This document shows, piece by piece, positions 28,159-36,622 of a stretch of DNA of 64,000 nucleotides. Source of the stretch: GCA-2732755 sp965228265 (lineage in GTDB: Bacteria > Planctomycetota > Phycisphaerae > Phycisphaerales > UBA1924). The DNA lies in the NCBI GenBank assembly GCA_965228265.1, contig OZ245804.1:1178001-1242000 (forward strand), written 5' to 3'. The position numbers and the translations under genes are program-made. Position 1 is the first letter of the stretch. Every line of letters begins with the position of its first letter. The notes beneath the pieces were generated by a model. It worked only from the letters and a program-made list of their open reading frames with translations, was not told the origin of the DNA and searched no databases.

Positions 28159-29295
28159 ATGATGAAACACAAGGACGAGCACACACGGCAGGAGCTGGAC
28201 CCCGCGAGCGTTGCGCCGCAGGACGAGTCGGCTGTCCCGCCCGAGGGGTCGAGCCAGCTCAAGGCGCAGGACCCGGCGATCCAGAAGCAGCTCGGGGAGA
28301 TGATCACTTCCGTTTCGGGCGTGAGCGAAGAGGAGTACGAGCACAGACTCGTGCGCGACCTGATGACCGCGGCCCTGAAGCTGATCCCCGACGGACGCGA
28401 CACGGGCGAGCTCAAGCTCATCTCGGCGGCTGTGAAGGAGCTGCGCTACGCCTACCGCGTCTTTGCCCAGTACCCGAGCACGCGGAAGGTGACGATCTTC
28501 GGCTCGGCGCGCACGCCGGCGGAGCATCCGGACTACTCGGCCGCGGTCGAATTCAGCAGGCTGATGGCCCAGCGCAAGTGGATGGCGATCACCGGCGCGG
28601 GCGACGGGATCATGAAAGCCGGGCACGAGGGGCCCGGGCGGGCGGCGAGCTTCGGCGTGGCGATCCGGCTGCCCTTTGAGACCAGCGCCAACACCGTCAT
28701 CGCGGGCGATGAGAAGCTCATCAACTTCCGCTACTTCTTTACGCGCAAGCTGATGTTCCTGAGCCAGTGCGACGCCGTCGCGGTCTACCCGGGCGGGTTC
28801 GGCACGATGGACGAGGTCTACGAGGTGCTCACGCTCGTGCAGACGGGCAAGAGCTCGATGATCCCGATCGTGCTGCTCGAGGGCGAGGGCGTGCGCTACT
28901 GGGACGAGTGGCACGAGTTCGTCACCGAGAAGCTGCTCGGGCACGGGATGATCAACGACGAGGACCGGAGCCTGTACCGCATCTGCCGGACAGCCGAGGA
29001 GGGCGTCGAAGAGATCGAGCGGTTCTACCGCGTGTACCACAGCTCGCGGTACGTGCGCGATGACCTGGTCATCCGCATGAATTACGCGATCAGTGACGAG
29101 GACGTGGCGAAGCTGAATGAGGAGTTCGCGGTGCTCGTCAAGAGCGGGCAGATTGTTCAGTGCGGGCCGTACCCCGAGGAGGACGACCACCTCGACATGC
29201 CCAGGCTCGCCTTTACGCACACGCGGTATCACTTCGCGCTTGTGCGCCGGCTCATCGACCGGATCAACATGTGCGAGCCGAGAGCTGAGGGATGA
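28159..29295 (+). CDS. LOG-family (lysine decarboxylase-like fold) nucleotide hydrolase
   Basis: A 378-residue cytoplasmic protein. The core (about 110-330) has the LOG signature PGGFGTMDE at residues 211-219, where Gly-Gly binds phosphate and Glu is catalytic, plus an early FGSART and GAGDGIMKAG. LOG proteins cleave nucleoside 5-prime monophosphates to ribose 5-phosphate and free base; plant members activate cytokinins. The first 100 residues (helical, MMKHKDEHTRQE onwards) and the C-terminal 50 residues are extra to the small LOG core and match the longer bacterial type. AAGGACGA precedes the ATG. The stop overlaps the next ATG (ATGA). Confidence 0.87.
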   Translation: MMKHKDEHTRQELDPASVAPQDESAVPPEGSSQLKAQDPAIQKQLGEMITSVSGVSEEEYEHRLVRDLMTAALKLIPDGRDTGELKLISAAVKELRYAYRVFAQYPSTRKVTIFGSARTPAEHPDYSAAVEFSRLMAQRKWMAITGAGDGIMKAGHEGPGRAASFGVAIRLPFETSANTVIAGDEKLINFRYFFTRKLMFLSQCDAVAVYPGGFGTMDEVYEVLTLVQTGKSSMIPIVLLEGEGVRYWDEWHEFVTEKLLGHGMINDEDRSLYRICRTAEEGVEEIERFYRVYHSSRYVRDDLVIRMNYAISDEDVAKLNEEFAVLVKSGQIVQCGPYPEEDDHLDMPRLAFTHTRYHFALVRRLIDRINMCEPRAEG

Positions 29296-30197
29296 TCCGT
29301 CTCTCTGCGATCGCGGGGTGGGTCGTTGCATCCCTCGGGTGCGTGATCGGCTGCGCGGGCGGCGGGAGCGGGCCGGTGACGCCCGAGCCCATGCCCTGGC
29401 AGCAGCCCGACCTTGAGCGCCCGATCGTGGAGGGGAATCAGGAGGGGCTCGAGCTCCGGGTGTGGGCGGTCGAGGATCAGGACGCGCTGATCGCGGAGTT
29501 GATCGAGAACTACAAGGGCCGGCCGACACCCATGCTGGACTCTGAACGCACGGCCTGGCGGGGCAGCGGGCTCTGGCCGATCTCGGTGCCGATCGATGAG
29601 CTGACCCTGGCGCGCGGTCGGATGCGTTTGATCGGCGTGGAGCAGCAGGACTGGCTGGGCCTGATGCCGACGTGGCGCGAGGTGGTGCCCGGGCGGCGCG
29701 TGGAGGCGGGCGCGATGATCGCCAGGCCGGGCGGCGTGATGCGTGCGCCGGCTGGCCGATTCCGGATGCTCGCGCGGTGCTGGTCGGTGCCGGGCTCTGA
29801 GGGGCCCGAGCTGCAGGTCGAGATGGCGGTGCAGCTCCAGCGTGTTGACCAGCGTCCGACGACGCATGATCTGGCGATCGACGCGTCACGGCCCATGCTT
29901 GAACAGGGCGAGGTCTTCGGGGAACTGACGAGCGGGTTCCTGATGCGGCCGGGTGAGGCGCTGGTGATCGTGCCGATCGAGCCGGGGTTCGACCCCGAGC
30001 TTGAAGCGGAGGCGGCTTCGCCGGATGCCGGTCCTCCGATGCCCGCGGTGCCCACGGTGGGCGAGGCGATGCTGACCTCGGTCGAGCTCGGGGGTGTGAC
30101 GCCGGTGCGCCGACGCGCGATCATTGTGCTGATCGCGCGGCTGCCGAGCGAGTTCCGATTGCTGTCGGTCAGTGGGGGAGATGAATCGTGGCGTTGA
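29292..30197 (+). CDS. Lipoprotein of unknown function
   Basis: A 301-residue protein with a lipobox near Cys17-Cys21 (SLGCVIGC), so lipid-anchored. It follows the LOG gene with an ATGA overlap and overlaps the antiporter gene by 10 bases, so it is expressed with both. A late segment, GFLMRPGEALVIVPIEPG, followed after a Pro/Ala-rich linker by RRRAIIVLIARLP, recalls the end of the secretin fold (LxPGxxLxxG then Ile/Val-rich strand), but no secretin core is present. No family recognised with confidence. Confidence 0.78.
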   Translation: MIRLSAIAGWVVASLGCVIGCAGGGSGPVTPEPMPWQQPDLERPIVEGNQEGLELRVWAVEDQDALIAELIENYKGRPTPMLDSERTAWRGSGLWPISVPIDELTLARGRMRLIGVEQQDWLGLMPTWREVVPGRRVEAGAMIARPGGVMRAPAGRFRMLARCWSVPGSEGPELQVEMAVQLQRVDQRPTTHDLAIDASRPMLEQGEVFGELTSGFLMRPGEALVIVPIEPGFDPELEAEAASPDAGPPMPAVPTVGEAMLTSVELGGVTPVRRRAIIVLIARLPSEFRLLSVSGGDESWR

Positions 30198-31174
30198 TGC
30201 CCATTGTGTGGCTTGTGCTCGGGCTGGTGACACTGATCTTCGGATCGGAGCTGCTCGTGCGCGGCGCTTCGAAGCTGGCGCGGGCCGCGGGCGTGAGTTC
30301 GTTTGTGGTTGGGCTCACGGTCGTGGCCTTCGGAACCAGCGCGCCCGAGTTGGGCGGCTCGCTCGGCGCGGCTCTCAACGACAACGGGGGGCTGGCGATC
30401 GGGAACATCGTCGGCTCGAACATCGCCAACATCTGCCTCATCCTCGGTGTGGCGGCCCTGATCTGCCCGATCCCGGTGCGGACCTCGCTCGTGCGGCGCG
30501 AGGTCATCCAGATGATCGCGGTGACCGTCGTCGCGATGCTGCTCATGATCCCGGCGAGCATGCCCAGGTGGGGTGGCGCGCTGCTGGTGGCGGGGTTGGG
30601 CGCGTTTCTGGTACGGACGTATATCAACGGCAAGCGCGATCCCGAGCAGGCCAAGGAACTCGAGCGGGCGGCGACGGAGCTCTCGGAAGAGGTCGAGTCG
30701 GGTGTGAAGACGCCGATCGTGCTCAACGTGGTCTTTGTGATCCTCGGCATCGGGCTGCTGGTGTTCGGAGCGGAGAAGCTGGTCGCGGGCGCGACATCGC
30801 TGGCGCAGATGCTCGAGGTGCCCGACGCGGTGATCGGGCTCTCGCTCGTGGCGCTCGGGACGAGCGTGCCTGAGCTCTCGCTCTCGGTGGTCGCGGCTTT
30901 GCGAAAGGAACCGGACATCGCGATCGGGAATGTGCTGGGCTCGAACATCTTCAACGTGCTGTGCGTGATGGGGCTGACGACGCTCGTGTCGCCTCATCCG
31001 ATGATCGTGCCCGAGGGGATGTGGACGCTGGACGCGTGGGTGATGCTGGGCGCGGCTTTGGCGTGCATCCCGTTGATGTTCCTGGGGGGGCGGATCACGC
31101 GGATCGAGGGGGCGCTGCTTCTCGGACTGTACGTTGTGTACATGGGGGCGCTGTACGTCCTGCGACGCGGCTAG
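30188..31174 (+). CDS. Calcium/sodium antiporter (CaCA family, YrbG type)
   Basis: An inner-membrane cation exchanger of 328 residues with 10 or more spans. The two alpha-repeats are plain: AFGTSAPELGGS and GNIVGSNIANI in the first half, ALGTSVPELSLSV and GNVLGSNIFNVL in the second. The Glu in each TS-PEL motif is essential for ion binding. A loop with many charged residues (about 135-170) joins the halves. Start GTG at 30188 is preferred: GGGGGAG lies 6 bases upstream, while the ATG at 30197 overlaps the previous stop. Whether Ca2+ or another divalent ion is exchanged cannot be seen. Confidence 0.92.
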   Translation: MALMPIVWLVLGLVTLIFGSELLVRGASKLARAAGVSSFVVGLTVVAFGTSAPELGGSLGAALNDNGGLAIGNIVGSNIANICLILGVAALICPIPVRTSLVRREVIQMIAVTVVAMLLMIPASMPRWGGALLVAGLGAFLVRTYINGKRDPEQAKELERAATELSEEVESGVKTPIVLNVVFVILGIGLLVFGAEKLVAGATSLAQMLEVPDAVIGLSLVALGTSVPELSLSVVAALRKEPDIAIGNVLGSNIFNVLCVMGLTTLVSPHPMIVPEGMWTLDAWVMLGAALACIPLMFLGGRITRIEGALLLGLYVVYMGALYVLRRG

Positions 31175-31249
31175 GTCGCGGAGGTTTTCGGGTCAGGGGA
31201 AAGCCCTGCCCGTGATCAAACCGATGCTGTGGGCGGAGGACTATCCGCC

Positions 31250-32527
31250 GTGCTGCGTGTATCCATGATCTCGGCCAAGGCTGGCATGAAGCTGGCGATG
31301 CCGGTGTTCCATCCGGAATCGCCGAGTCGGGTCTTGCTGCGCTCGGGTTTCGAGCTGGACAGCCGGACGATTCTGCGTCTGCGTGAGCTGCAGGTGCGTG
31401 CGGTCTGGATCAATTACCCGCCGCTGAGTTTCCTGCTGAAGCACGCCTCGCCCGAGGTGATCCGTCACCGCGCGTCGGTCGCGGGTCATGTGCACGGCTT
31501 GCTGGATGATCTGAGCCGGGGCTCGCACGCGGATCTGGAGTACTCGTCGTACGCGCGGACGGTTTCTTCGTTGTCGCAGTCGCTGATCGACAACCCCGAC
31601 TCGAACATGCTGCTGGACGAGGTGGCCTCGGGCGGCGACGACGATCTGGAGCACGCATGCTCGGTCTGCTTCATCGCGGTGCTGATGGGCCTGAAGATGG
31701 GGACGTATCTGGAGCACCAGCGGGCGCGTGTGTCGGCTGTGGTGGCGCGTGACGTCACGCCTCTGGGTGTGGCGGGGATGCTGCACGATGTCGGCATGAC
31801 GCAGCTGCCCGAAGAGGTGCGTCAGCGCTGGCGCGAGACGCGCGACGAGTCGGATCTGGACTGGCAGAAGCACGTGGAGATCGGGTTCCACATGGTGCAC
31901 GGGCGTGTCCCGCCGGCAGCCGCGGCTGCGGTCTTGCACCATCACCAGGCGTACGACGGCTCGGGCTTCCCGTACCGCAAACGCGCCGACGGGGGCTCGG
32001 AGAAGCTGCGCGGGGGGCGGATCCATATCTACGCGCGCATCCTGGCGGCGGCGGACATCTTCGATCGGATGTCCAGGTACAAGGATGCCAGCGGCGGATA
32101 CGCCCCGCGCGTGCGGATCCTGAACCATCTGCTGCGCGGGCCGCGAGCGAAGAAGCTGGATCCGATGGTGATGCGCGCCCTGCTGGCGGTGTGCCCGCCC
32201 TATCCGCCGGGGACGCTGGTTCGGCTGTCCGATGGCACGTCCGGCGTGGTCGTGGGCTGGGAGCCCGTGGACCCGTGCAGGCCGAGGGTCATGATCGTGG
32301 ACCCGAGCCTGACCGAGGAATCGGAGCCGGGCGAGATCATCGATCTGGCGCAGTCGAACGGGCTGTGCGTGGTGCAGGCCGAGGGACAGGACGTGGGCCG
32401 GGATAATTTCTACCCGATCAATCGTTCTGATTTCTGCCTGGAGACGGCTTCCAAGCTGCTGCACAACGCGGCCGAGCTGGAGCGGCATCGCGCGCACGAG
32501 GCGGAGCGTTTCAAGCACTCCGCCTGA
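31250..32527 (+). CDS. HD-GYP-domain protein (cyclic-di-GMP phosphodiesterase type)
   Basis: About 425 residues. An N-terminal uncharacterised part (1-120, ISAKAGMKLAMPVFHP) leads to an HD-GYP domain at about 125-310: HACSVCF, the HD pair in LHDVGMTQLP, HVEIGFHMV, the double His in LHHHQAYDGSGFP and the metal Asp in AAADIFDRM. The GYP signature appears as GSGFP. Metal-binding His/Asp residues are all present, so hydrolysis of cyclic-di-GMP is likely. No receiver or sensor domain is attached. Start: GTG at 31250 with GGAGGA about 9 bases before it; ATG at 31265 or an earlier GTG at 31229 are alternatives. Confidence 0.87.
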   Translation: MLRVSMISAKAGMKLAMPVFHPESPSRVLLRSGFELDSRTILRLRELQVRAVWINYPPLSFLLKHASPEVIRHRASVAGHVHGLLDDLSRGSHADLEYSSYARTVSSLSQSLIDNPDSNMLLDEVASGGDDDLEHACSVCFIAVLMGLKMGTYLEHQRARVSAVVARDVTPLGVAGMLHDVGMTQLPEEVRQRWRETRDESDLDWQKHVEIGFHMVHGRVPPAAAAAVLHHHQAYDGSGFPYRKRADGGSEKLRGGRIHIYARILAAADIFDRMSRYKDASGGYAPRVRILNHLLRGPRAKKLDPMVMRALLAVCPPYPPGTLVRLSDGTSGVVVGWEPVDPCRPRVMIVDPSLTEESEPGEIIDLAQSNGLCVVQAEGQDVGRDNFYPINRSDFCLETASKLLHNAAELERHRAHEAERFKHSA

Positions 32528-32546
32528 GTGCTCACGCGATTGTGTC

Positions 32547-34421
32547 TTAGTCGATCTCGGGTTTGGCCTGTTCCGGCGTGGTCGAGGGCGTCGTGGTGGT
32601 CGCGGCGACTTCTTCGGCCGGCGCATCAGTTGAATCGACGGATGGCTTGGCGGCGTTGTCCGCGTTTTCGGTCTCGGCAGGGGCCTTGGGTTTGGTGTCG
32701 GCGTTGCCCTGACGGTTCCCGCCGCGCTGGCCGCTCGGTCGGTTGCCGCGCTGCGGGCGCGTGCCGGCGTCCTGGCCGCCCTGCTGGAACGAAGCGGGCT
32801 GCGCGCCGCCGTTCATGCCTTCGGGCATGGGGCGTATGGGGTTGCCGTCTTCGTCGAGTGTGAGCCCGACGAGTTCGAGCTCGGCCTTGTCCCAGTCCTT
32901 GTCGATGATCTCGCCGGCGGTGGGTTGCCTGAGGAGCACGTCGTCGCCCGCTTCGATGCCGGCGAGGACCTCGGCGTAGCTCTCGCTGAAGCGTCCCGTC
33001 TTGATGGGGATGCGTTCGTAGTAGCCGCCCTTGGGTTTGTAGACGAAGCGGACGGGGCCGTCGTTGAAGATGGCTGCCACGGGGATGGTCAGTGCGTCGT
33101 TGACGGTATCGAGCAGAAGGCTCGCCTCGCAGCGCATCGAGGGCTTGAGGCTTTGGGTGTGCTCGTTGGCGTCGAGGAGGATCTTGACGGTGTATTCGCG
33201 GAGGTTCGGGTCACGCCAGTTGCCCGACTCGGCGAGCACGCCGATCTCGCGGACGGTGCCCGTGAGCGAGACGCCCGGGAGCGCGTCGACCGTGACGTTG
33301 GCGCGGATGCCCTTCTGGATCCGGCCCGCCAGGCTCTCGTGCACGCGGACTTCAGCGACGAGCTTGGATGTGTCGGGGAGGCTGAAGAGGAGCTGGTTGG
33401 GGTAGACGCTCTGCCCGATCATGAGCGGGCCGTCCGAGGACCAGCGGTTGCGTGATTGCTGGATGGTGGTGCCGTAGATCGCCATGCCGTCGGACGGGGC
33501 GAGGATGGTGGACGCCTCGATCTGCTGCCTGAGCTTGTCGACGCGTGCCTGATCGCGGACGACGCGGCGGTTCTGCTGGGCGCGGTCGGCGGCCTTGTCG
33601 GCGAGTTTGATCTCGTTCTGCGCTTTGACGTTCTCGAGCTGCGCCTGGGCCTGGGCGACGTCGCTCTCCATCTGCTCGCGGTCCTTCTTCTGCTCGTATT
33701 CGATGTAGGACTGCTTCTGGAGTTCGACGGTCTTGACACGGGCGCGGGCCTTGACGAGCGCGAGCTCGTCCTGGTCGTACTGGTCCTTGCTGATGAAGCC
33801 CTCGGCGAGCAGGCCGACGTTCTTCTCGAACTTCGCCTCGAGCCGCGCCAGTTCGCGGTTGGCCTCGTCGATGTTGAGGTCGAGCTCCTGGAGCTTCATG
33901 ACGCGGTCGCCCGACTCCCACTGCTGGAGCGTGAGCTGGGCGAGGCGGAGCTTGAGCTCGGCGTCGCGGACGGCGCTCTCGTTCTCGGTGACCTGGATCT
34001 GGTACGCGTTCTCGGCGGCGAAGAGCGCGGCCTGTGAGGATTCGAGGTCGGCCTCTTCCGTGTCCAGCTCGGTTGTCAGGTTGTCGGTGTTGAGCACGCA
34101 GAGCACGTCGCCCTTCTTGACGGTCGTGCCCTCTTCGATGATCTCGACGATGGTGGCCTGCTGCTCGAGTGTCGAGCGGACCTCGATCTGGTCCAGCGCC
34201 TGGAGCTCGCCCGAGGCGGTGGTGGTGACATCGAAGCTGGAGAGGGCGGCCTTGGTGACGTCGCTCGTGCGGACGGCCGAGCCCGAACCCGCGTCGGGTA
34301 TCTGGGTGACATACCACCACCCCCCGCCGGCGACACCGGCGACAAGAATGAGTCCGAGGACAGCAGACTTGGCGGAGCCTCGGTTACGGGCGGAAGATCG
34401 GATGCGGGCTGGGTTGGTCAC
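32547..34421 (-). CDS. HlyD-type efflux adaptor without a partner, low-complexity tail
   Basis: A 624-residue membrane-fusion protein, long for the family. One N-terminal span at about residues 22-40 (SAVLGLILVAGVAGG), then a lipoyl half (DQIEVRSTLEQQATIVEIIEEG), a long coiled-coil hairpin (about 95-300), the second lipoyl half (ASTILAPSDGMAIYG), beta-barrel and membrane-proximal parts, then a C-terminal tail of about 110 residues rich in Gly, Gln, Arg then Ala, Thr, Glu (GGQDAGTRPQRGNRPSG region). The start GTG at 34421 has AGGAG 7 bases upstream. Usually such adaptors precede MacB-like ABC transporter genes; none is present here, so the partner must be elsewhere. Confidence 0.86.
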   Translation of the reverse strand: MTNPARIRSSARNRGSAKSAVLGLILVAGVAGGGWWYVTQIPDAGSGSAVRTSDVTKAALSSFDVTTTASGELQALDQIEVRSTLEQQATIVEIIEEGTTVKKGDVLCVLNTDNLTTELDTEEADLESSQAALFAAENAYQIQVTENESAVRDAELKLRLAQLTLQQWESGDRVMKLQELDLNIDEANRELARLEAKFEKNVGLLAEGFISKDQYDQDELALVKARARVKTVELQKQSYIEYEQKKDREQMESDVAQAQAQLENVKAQNEIKLADKAADRAQQNRRVVRDQARVDKLRQQIEASTILAPSDGMAIYGTTIQQSRNRWSSDGPLMIGQSVYPNQLLFSLPDTSKLVAEVRVHESLAGRIQKGIRANVTVDALPGVSLTGTVREIGVLAESGNWRDPNLREYTVKILLDANEHTQSLKPSMRCEASLLLDTVNDALTIPVAAIFNDGPVRFVYKPKGGYYERIPIKTGRFSESYAEVLAGIEAGDDVLLRQPTAGEIIDKDWDKAELELVGLTLDEDGNPIRPMPEGMNGGAQPASFQQGGQDAGTRPQRGNRPSGQRGGNRQGNADTKPKAPAETENADNAAKPSVDSTDAPAEEVAATTTTPSTTPEQAKPEID

Positions 34422-34534
34422 GGGCTGGCTCCTGAACGCCTGGCCGCCTTGCACGTCGGGCGGCCGATCCTTATCTGTATACCTCCCCGTGCGGGGCGGG
34501 TTCAGCCTTTTGGGCCTTGGGCGGAGAGATCGCA

Positions 34535-35224
34535 ATGTCTACTGAGATCGACACCATGCTCGTTGTCGCTGCCGATTCGGAGGCCAAAGCGGTCCTGACG
34601 GCCTTTGGCTTCCCGGATGAGGACCCCGAAGAGCTGACCAGGCTGGAAAGCGGGCTCTGGCTCCTTCGGACTGGCATCGGGAAGGCCAACGCGGCCGGGG
34701 CGGTCGGGATTGCCCTGGCGATGCACCCGGCTGAACGGGTCATCAGCCTGGGCCTGGGCGGGTCGCTCCCGGACAGCGGGCTTGCGATCGGCGACCGGGT
34801 GCTGGCGACCCGCTCCGTATTCGCGGATGAGGGCGTGGACACCCCGGAGGGCTTCCTGGACTGCCGATCGATGGGCTTTCCTCTCTATGAAGAGGATCGA
34901 GGGCTGGGGATCGAGGGTGACCCGGATTTACGCAACCTCATCAGGGGGTGCACGGACCGCGAGGCGGTCGTCGCAACAGTGTCGACCTGTTCGGGTCGGG
35001 ACGAGCTGGCGACACGGATTCGGCGGCGGACGGGCGCGGGGGTCGAGTGCATGGAGGGCGCGGCGGTGCTTTTGACTTGCCACCGGATGGGGGTGTCCGG
35101 ATCAGAGATCCGCGTGATCAGCAACACGACTGGCGATCGGGAGAAGCAGGAGTGGGATATCGGACGTTCGCTGGGCGTGCTTGGCGCGACGGCGAGGGCG
35201 ATATCGGACGTGGTGAACGGGTGA
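34535..35224 (+). CDS. mqnB: Futalosine hydrolase
   Basis: A 229-residue nucleosidase of the MTA/SAH nucleosidase fold. Motifs that set futalosine hydrolase apart are seen: GIGKANAAGAV and LGLGGSLPDSGLAIGD for substrate binding, GVDTPEGF and the catalytic region AGVECMEGAAV. MqnB removes the base from futalosine in the alternative menaquinone route. The ATG at 34535 is preceded by GGAGAG at 7-8 bases. It is divergent from the adaptor gene and precedes the pilus cluster by 182 bases. A 5-prime-methylthioadenosine nucleosidase is the main alternative; the PEGF motif argues for MqnB. Confidence 0.87.
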   Translation: MSTEIDTMLVVAADSEAKAVLTAFGFPDEDPEELTRLESGLWLLRTGIGKANAAGAVGIALAMHPAERVISLGLGGSLPDSGLAIGDRVLATRSVFADEGVDTPEGFLDCRSMGFPLYEEDRGLGIEGDPDLRNLIRGCTDREAVVATVSTCSGRDELATRIRRRTGAGVECMEGAAVLLTCHRMGVSGSEIRVISNTTGDREKQEWDIGRSLGVLGATARAISDVVNG

Positions 35225-35406
35225 TACAACCGTTCGAACCGGGTGGGGTGGGTCTGGCGCGACGGGGGTGACCTTGCGGGTGGCGGAACCATCCTGCTCA
35301 CCTCAACAGGGCCGCGTTGCGGGTCGATAAGCCTCGGTGAGTGACTGGGCGATGGGCGTCGGGCGTGTGTCCGTGCTGTCGCTCCGAGATCTGGCCGGGG
35401 TCGTCG

Positions 35407-36585
35407 ATGGCGCGTGCGTCGCTCGCATCCATATTGCAGATGAAACATAAGGACGGTGTCGCTGCGCCTTCGCGTCAGCCAAGGCCCATCGCGATCGACT
35501 TCGGCGCCAGCGCGCTCAAGGTGTTGCAGGTGACGGGTTCTGAGACGCCTTCGATCATCGCGGCGGCGAGTCTGGACACGCCCGAAGAGCTCTTTGATGA
35601 CCCGGCGGGTCGGATCAGCTTTCAGACGCAGCAGCTTCCGCAGCTGATTCGCAGCGCAGGGTTCAAGGGCAAGCGAGCGGTGTGTTTGCTCCCGGTGTCG
35701 CTGACGTTCTGCAAGCACATCCAGGTGCCCAAGGGCGATGCGCACGCGATCGAGTCTGGGACGAAGATCGCGCTGGCTTCGCAGCTTGGTGTCGATCCTT
35801 CGATGCTGGTCCTTCGTCACAACGTGGTGGGTCTTGTTGGCGCGGAGCAGAACCGAGTCGAGGTGATCGGGATGGCCGCCGCGCGTTCGACGGTGGACCT
35901 TTTGATGCGTTCGATGGTTGCGGCGAAGCTCGAGCCTGTTGGGATGCACCCGGAGTTTGGTGCGGCTCTTGCGGGGTTCAACGCGATCGGCGCGGCACCC
36001 GAGGACAAGACGACGCTGTACCTGGATCTCGGCTTCGGGACGACGAAGGCGTTCATCGCGCGTGGGAGCCGGTTGATGTTCGCACGCGCGTTCGACTTTG
36101 GCGGTCGGGCGCTGGACAAGTCGCTTGCGGCCCGCTGGAAGGTGAGCGTGAGCCGGGCTCACGAGGCTCGCCGGAGCGACGGGGATTACACGGGCGTGCA
36201 GCGTGCGCCGATGATGTCGCTCGGATCGCTCAACGGAGCGGCTGGCGGCTCGGCGAGCGGGAACAAGAAGACGCCCAGCGTCATGCCGGACTTGAAGGAG
36301 GCCTTCGAGATCCTGAGCGACGAGGTGGGCATGTGCATTCGGTACCACCGGAGTCTCTTTCCGAACCAGCCCGTGGAGCGGGCGGTGTTTACGGGCGGGG
36401 AGTCGGCGAACCTTGGTCTGTGTCGGCGTCTTGCCGGTGCGGTACGGGTGGCGGTGCAGACGGGCGACCCGATGGGCGCGATTCAGAAGAGCGGCAAGGA
36501 GCCCGCTCAGGGAGTTGATTTGAGCGGGCCGTTGCCGGGATTCGCGGCGGCTCTTGGGCTTTCGATGTGCCCGACTGATCTATAG
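35407..36585 (+). CDS. pilM: Type IV pilus / type II secretion inner-membrane platform ATPase-like protein
   Basis: About 392 residues with an actin-like fold. AIDFGASALKVLQV near residue 25 and LYLDLGFGTTKAFIARG are the two nucleotide-binding loops, and VFTGGESANL near the end is the adenosine loop, as in PilM. PilM sits on the cytoplasmic face and links PilN to the pilus motor. Between residues 240-300 there is an extra Gly/Ser-rich loop. It is first of a five-gene cluster in the order pilM-N-O-P-like-pilB. Start uncertain: ATG at 35407 or 35440, neither with a strong ribosome site. Confidence 0.85.
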   Translation: MARASLASILQMKHKDGVAAPSRQPRPIAIDFGASALKVLQVTGSETPSIIAAASLDTPEELFDDPAGRISFQTQQLPQLIRSAGFKGKRAVCLLPVSLTFCKHIQVPKGDAHAIESGTKIALASQLGVDPSMLVLRHNVVGLVGAEQNRVEVIGMAAARSTVDLLMRSMVAAKLEPVGMHPEFGAALAGFNAIGAAPEDKTTLYLDLGFGTTKAFIARGSRLMFARAFDFGGRALDKSLAARWKVSVSRAHEARRSDGDYTGVQRAPMMSLGSLNGAAGGSASGNKKTPSVMPDLKEAFEILSDEVGMCIRYHRSLFPNQPVERAVFTGGESANLGLCRRLAGAVRVAVQTGDPMGAIQKSGKEPAQGVDLSGPLPGFAAALGLSMCPTDL

Positions 36586-36622
36586 CAGGTGTTCGAGCGG
36601 GCAAGCAGCCCGGGGGTATCCC

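Noticed and set aside
34535..35224. Methylthioadenosine/SAH nucleosidase as an alternative to futalosine hydrolase
   Set aside because: The GVDTPEGF and GLGGSL motifs fit MqnB better, though the folds are the same.
35225..35245. TTCGAA-type sequence that looks like a tRNA T-loop just after mqnB
   Set aside because: The flanking five-base stem does not pair and no acceptor or anticodon arm fits around it.
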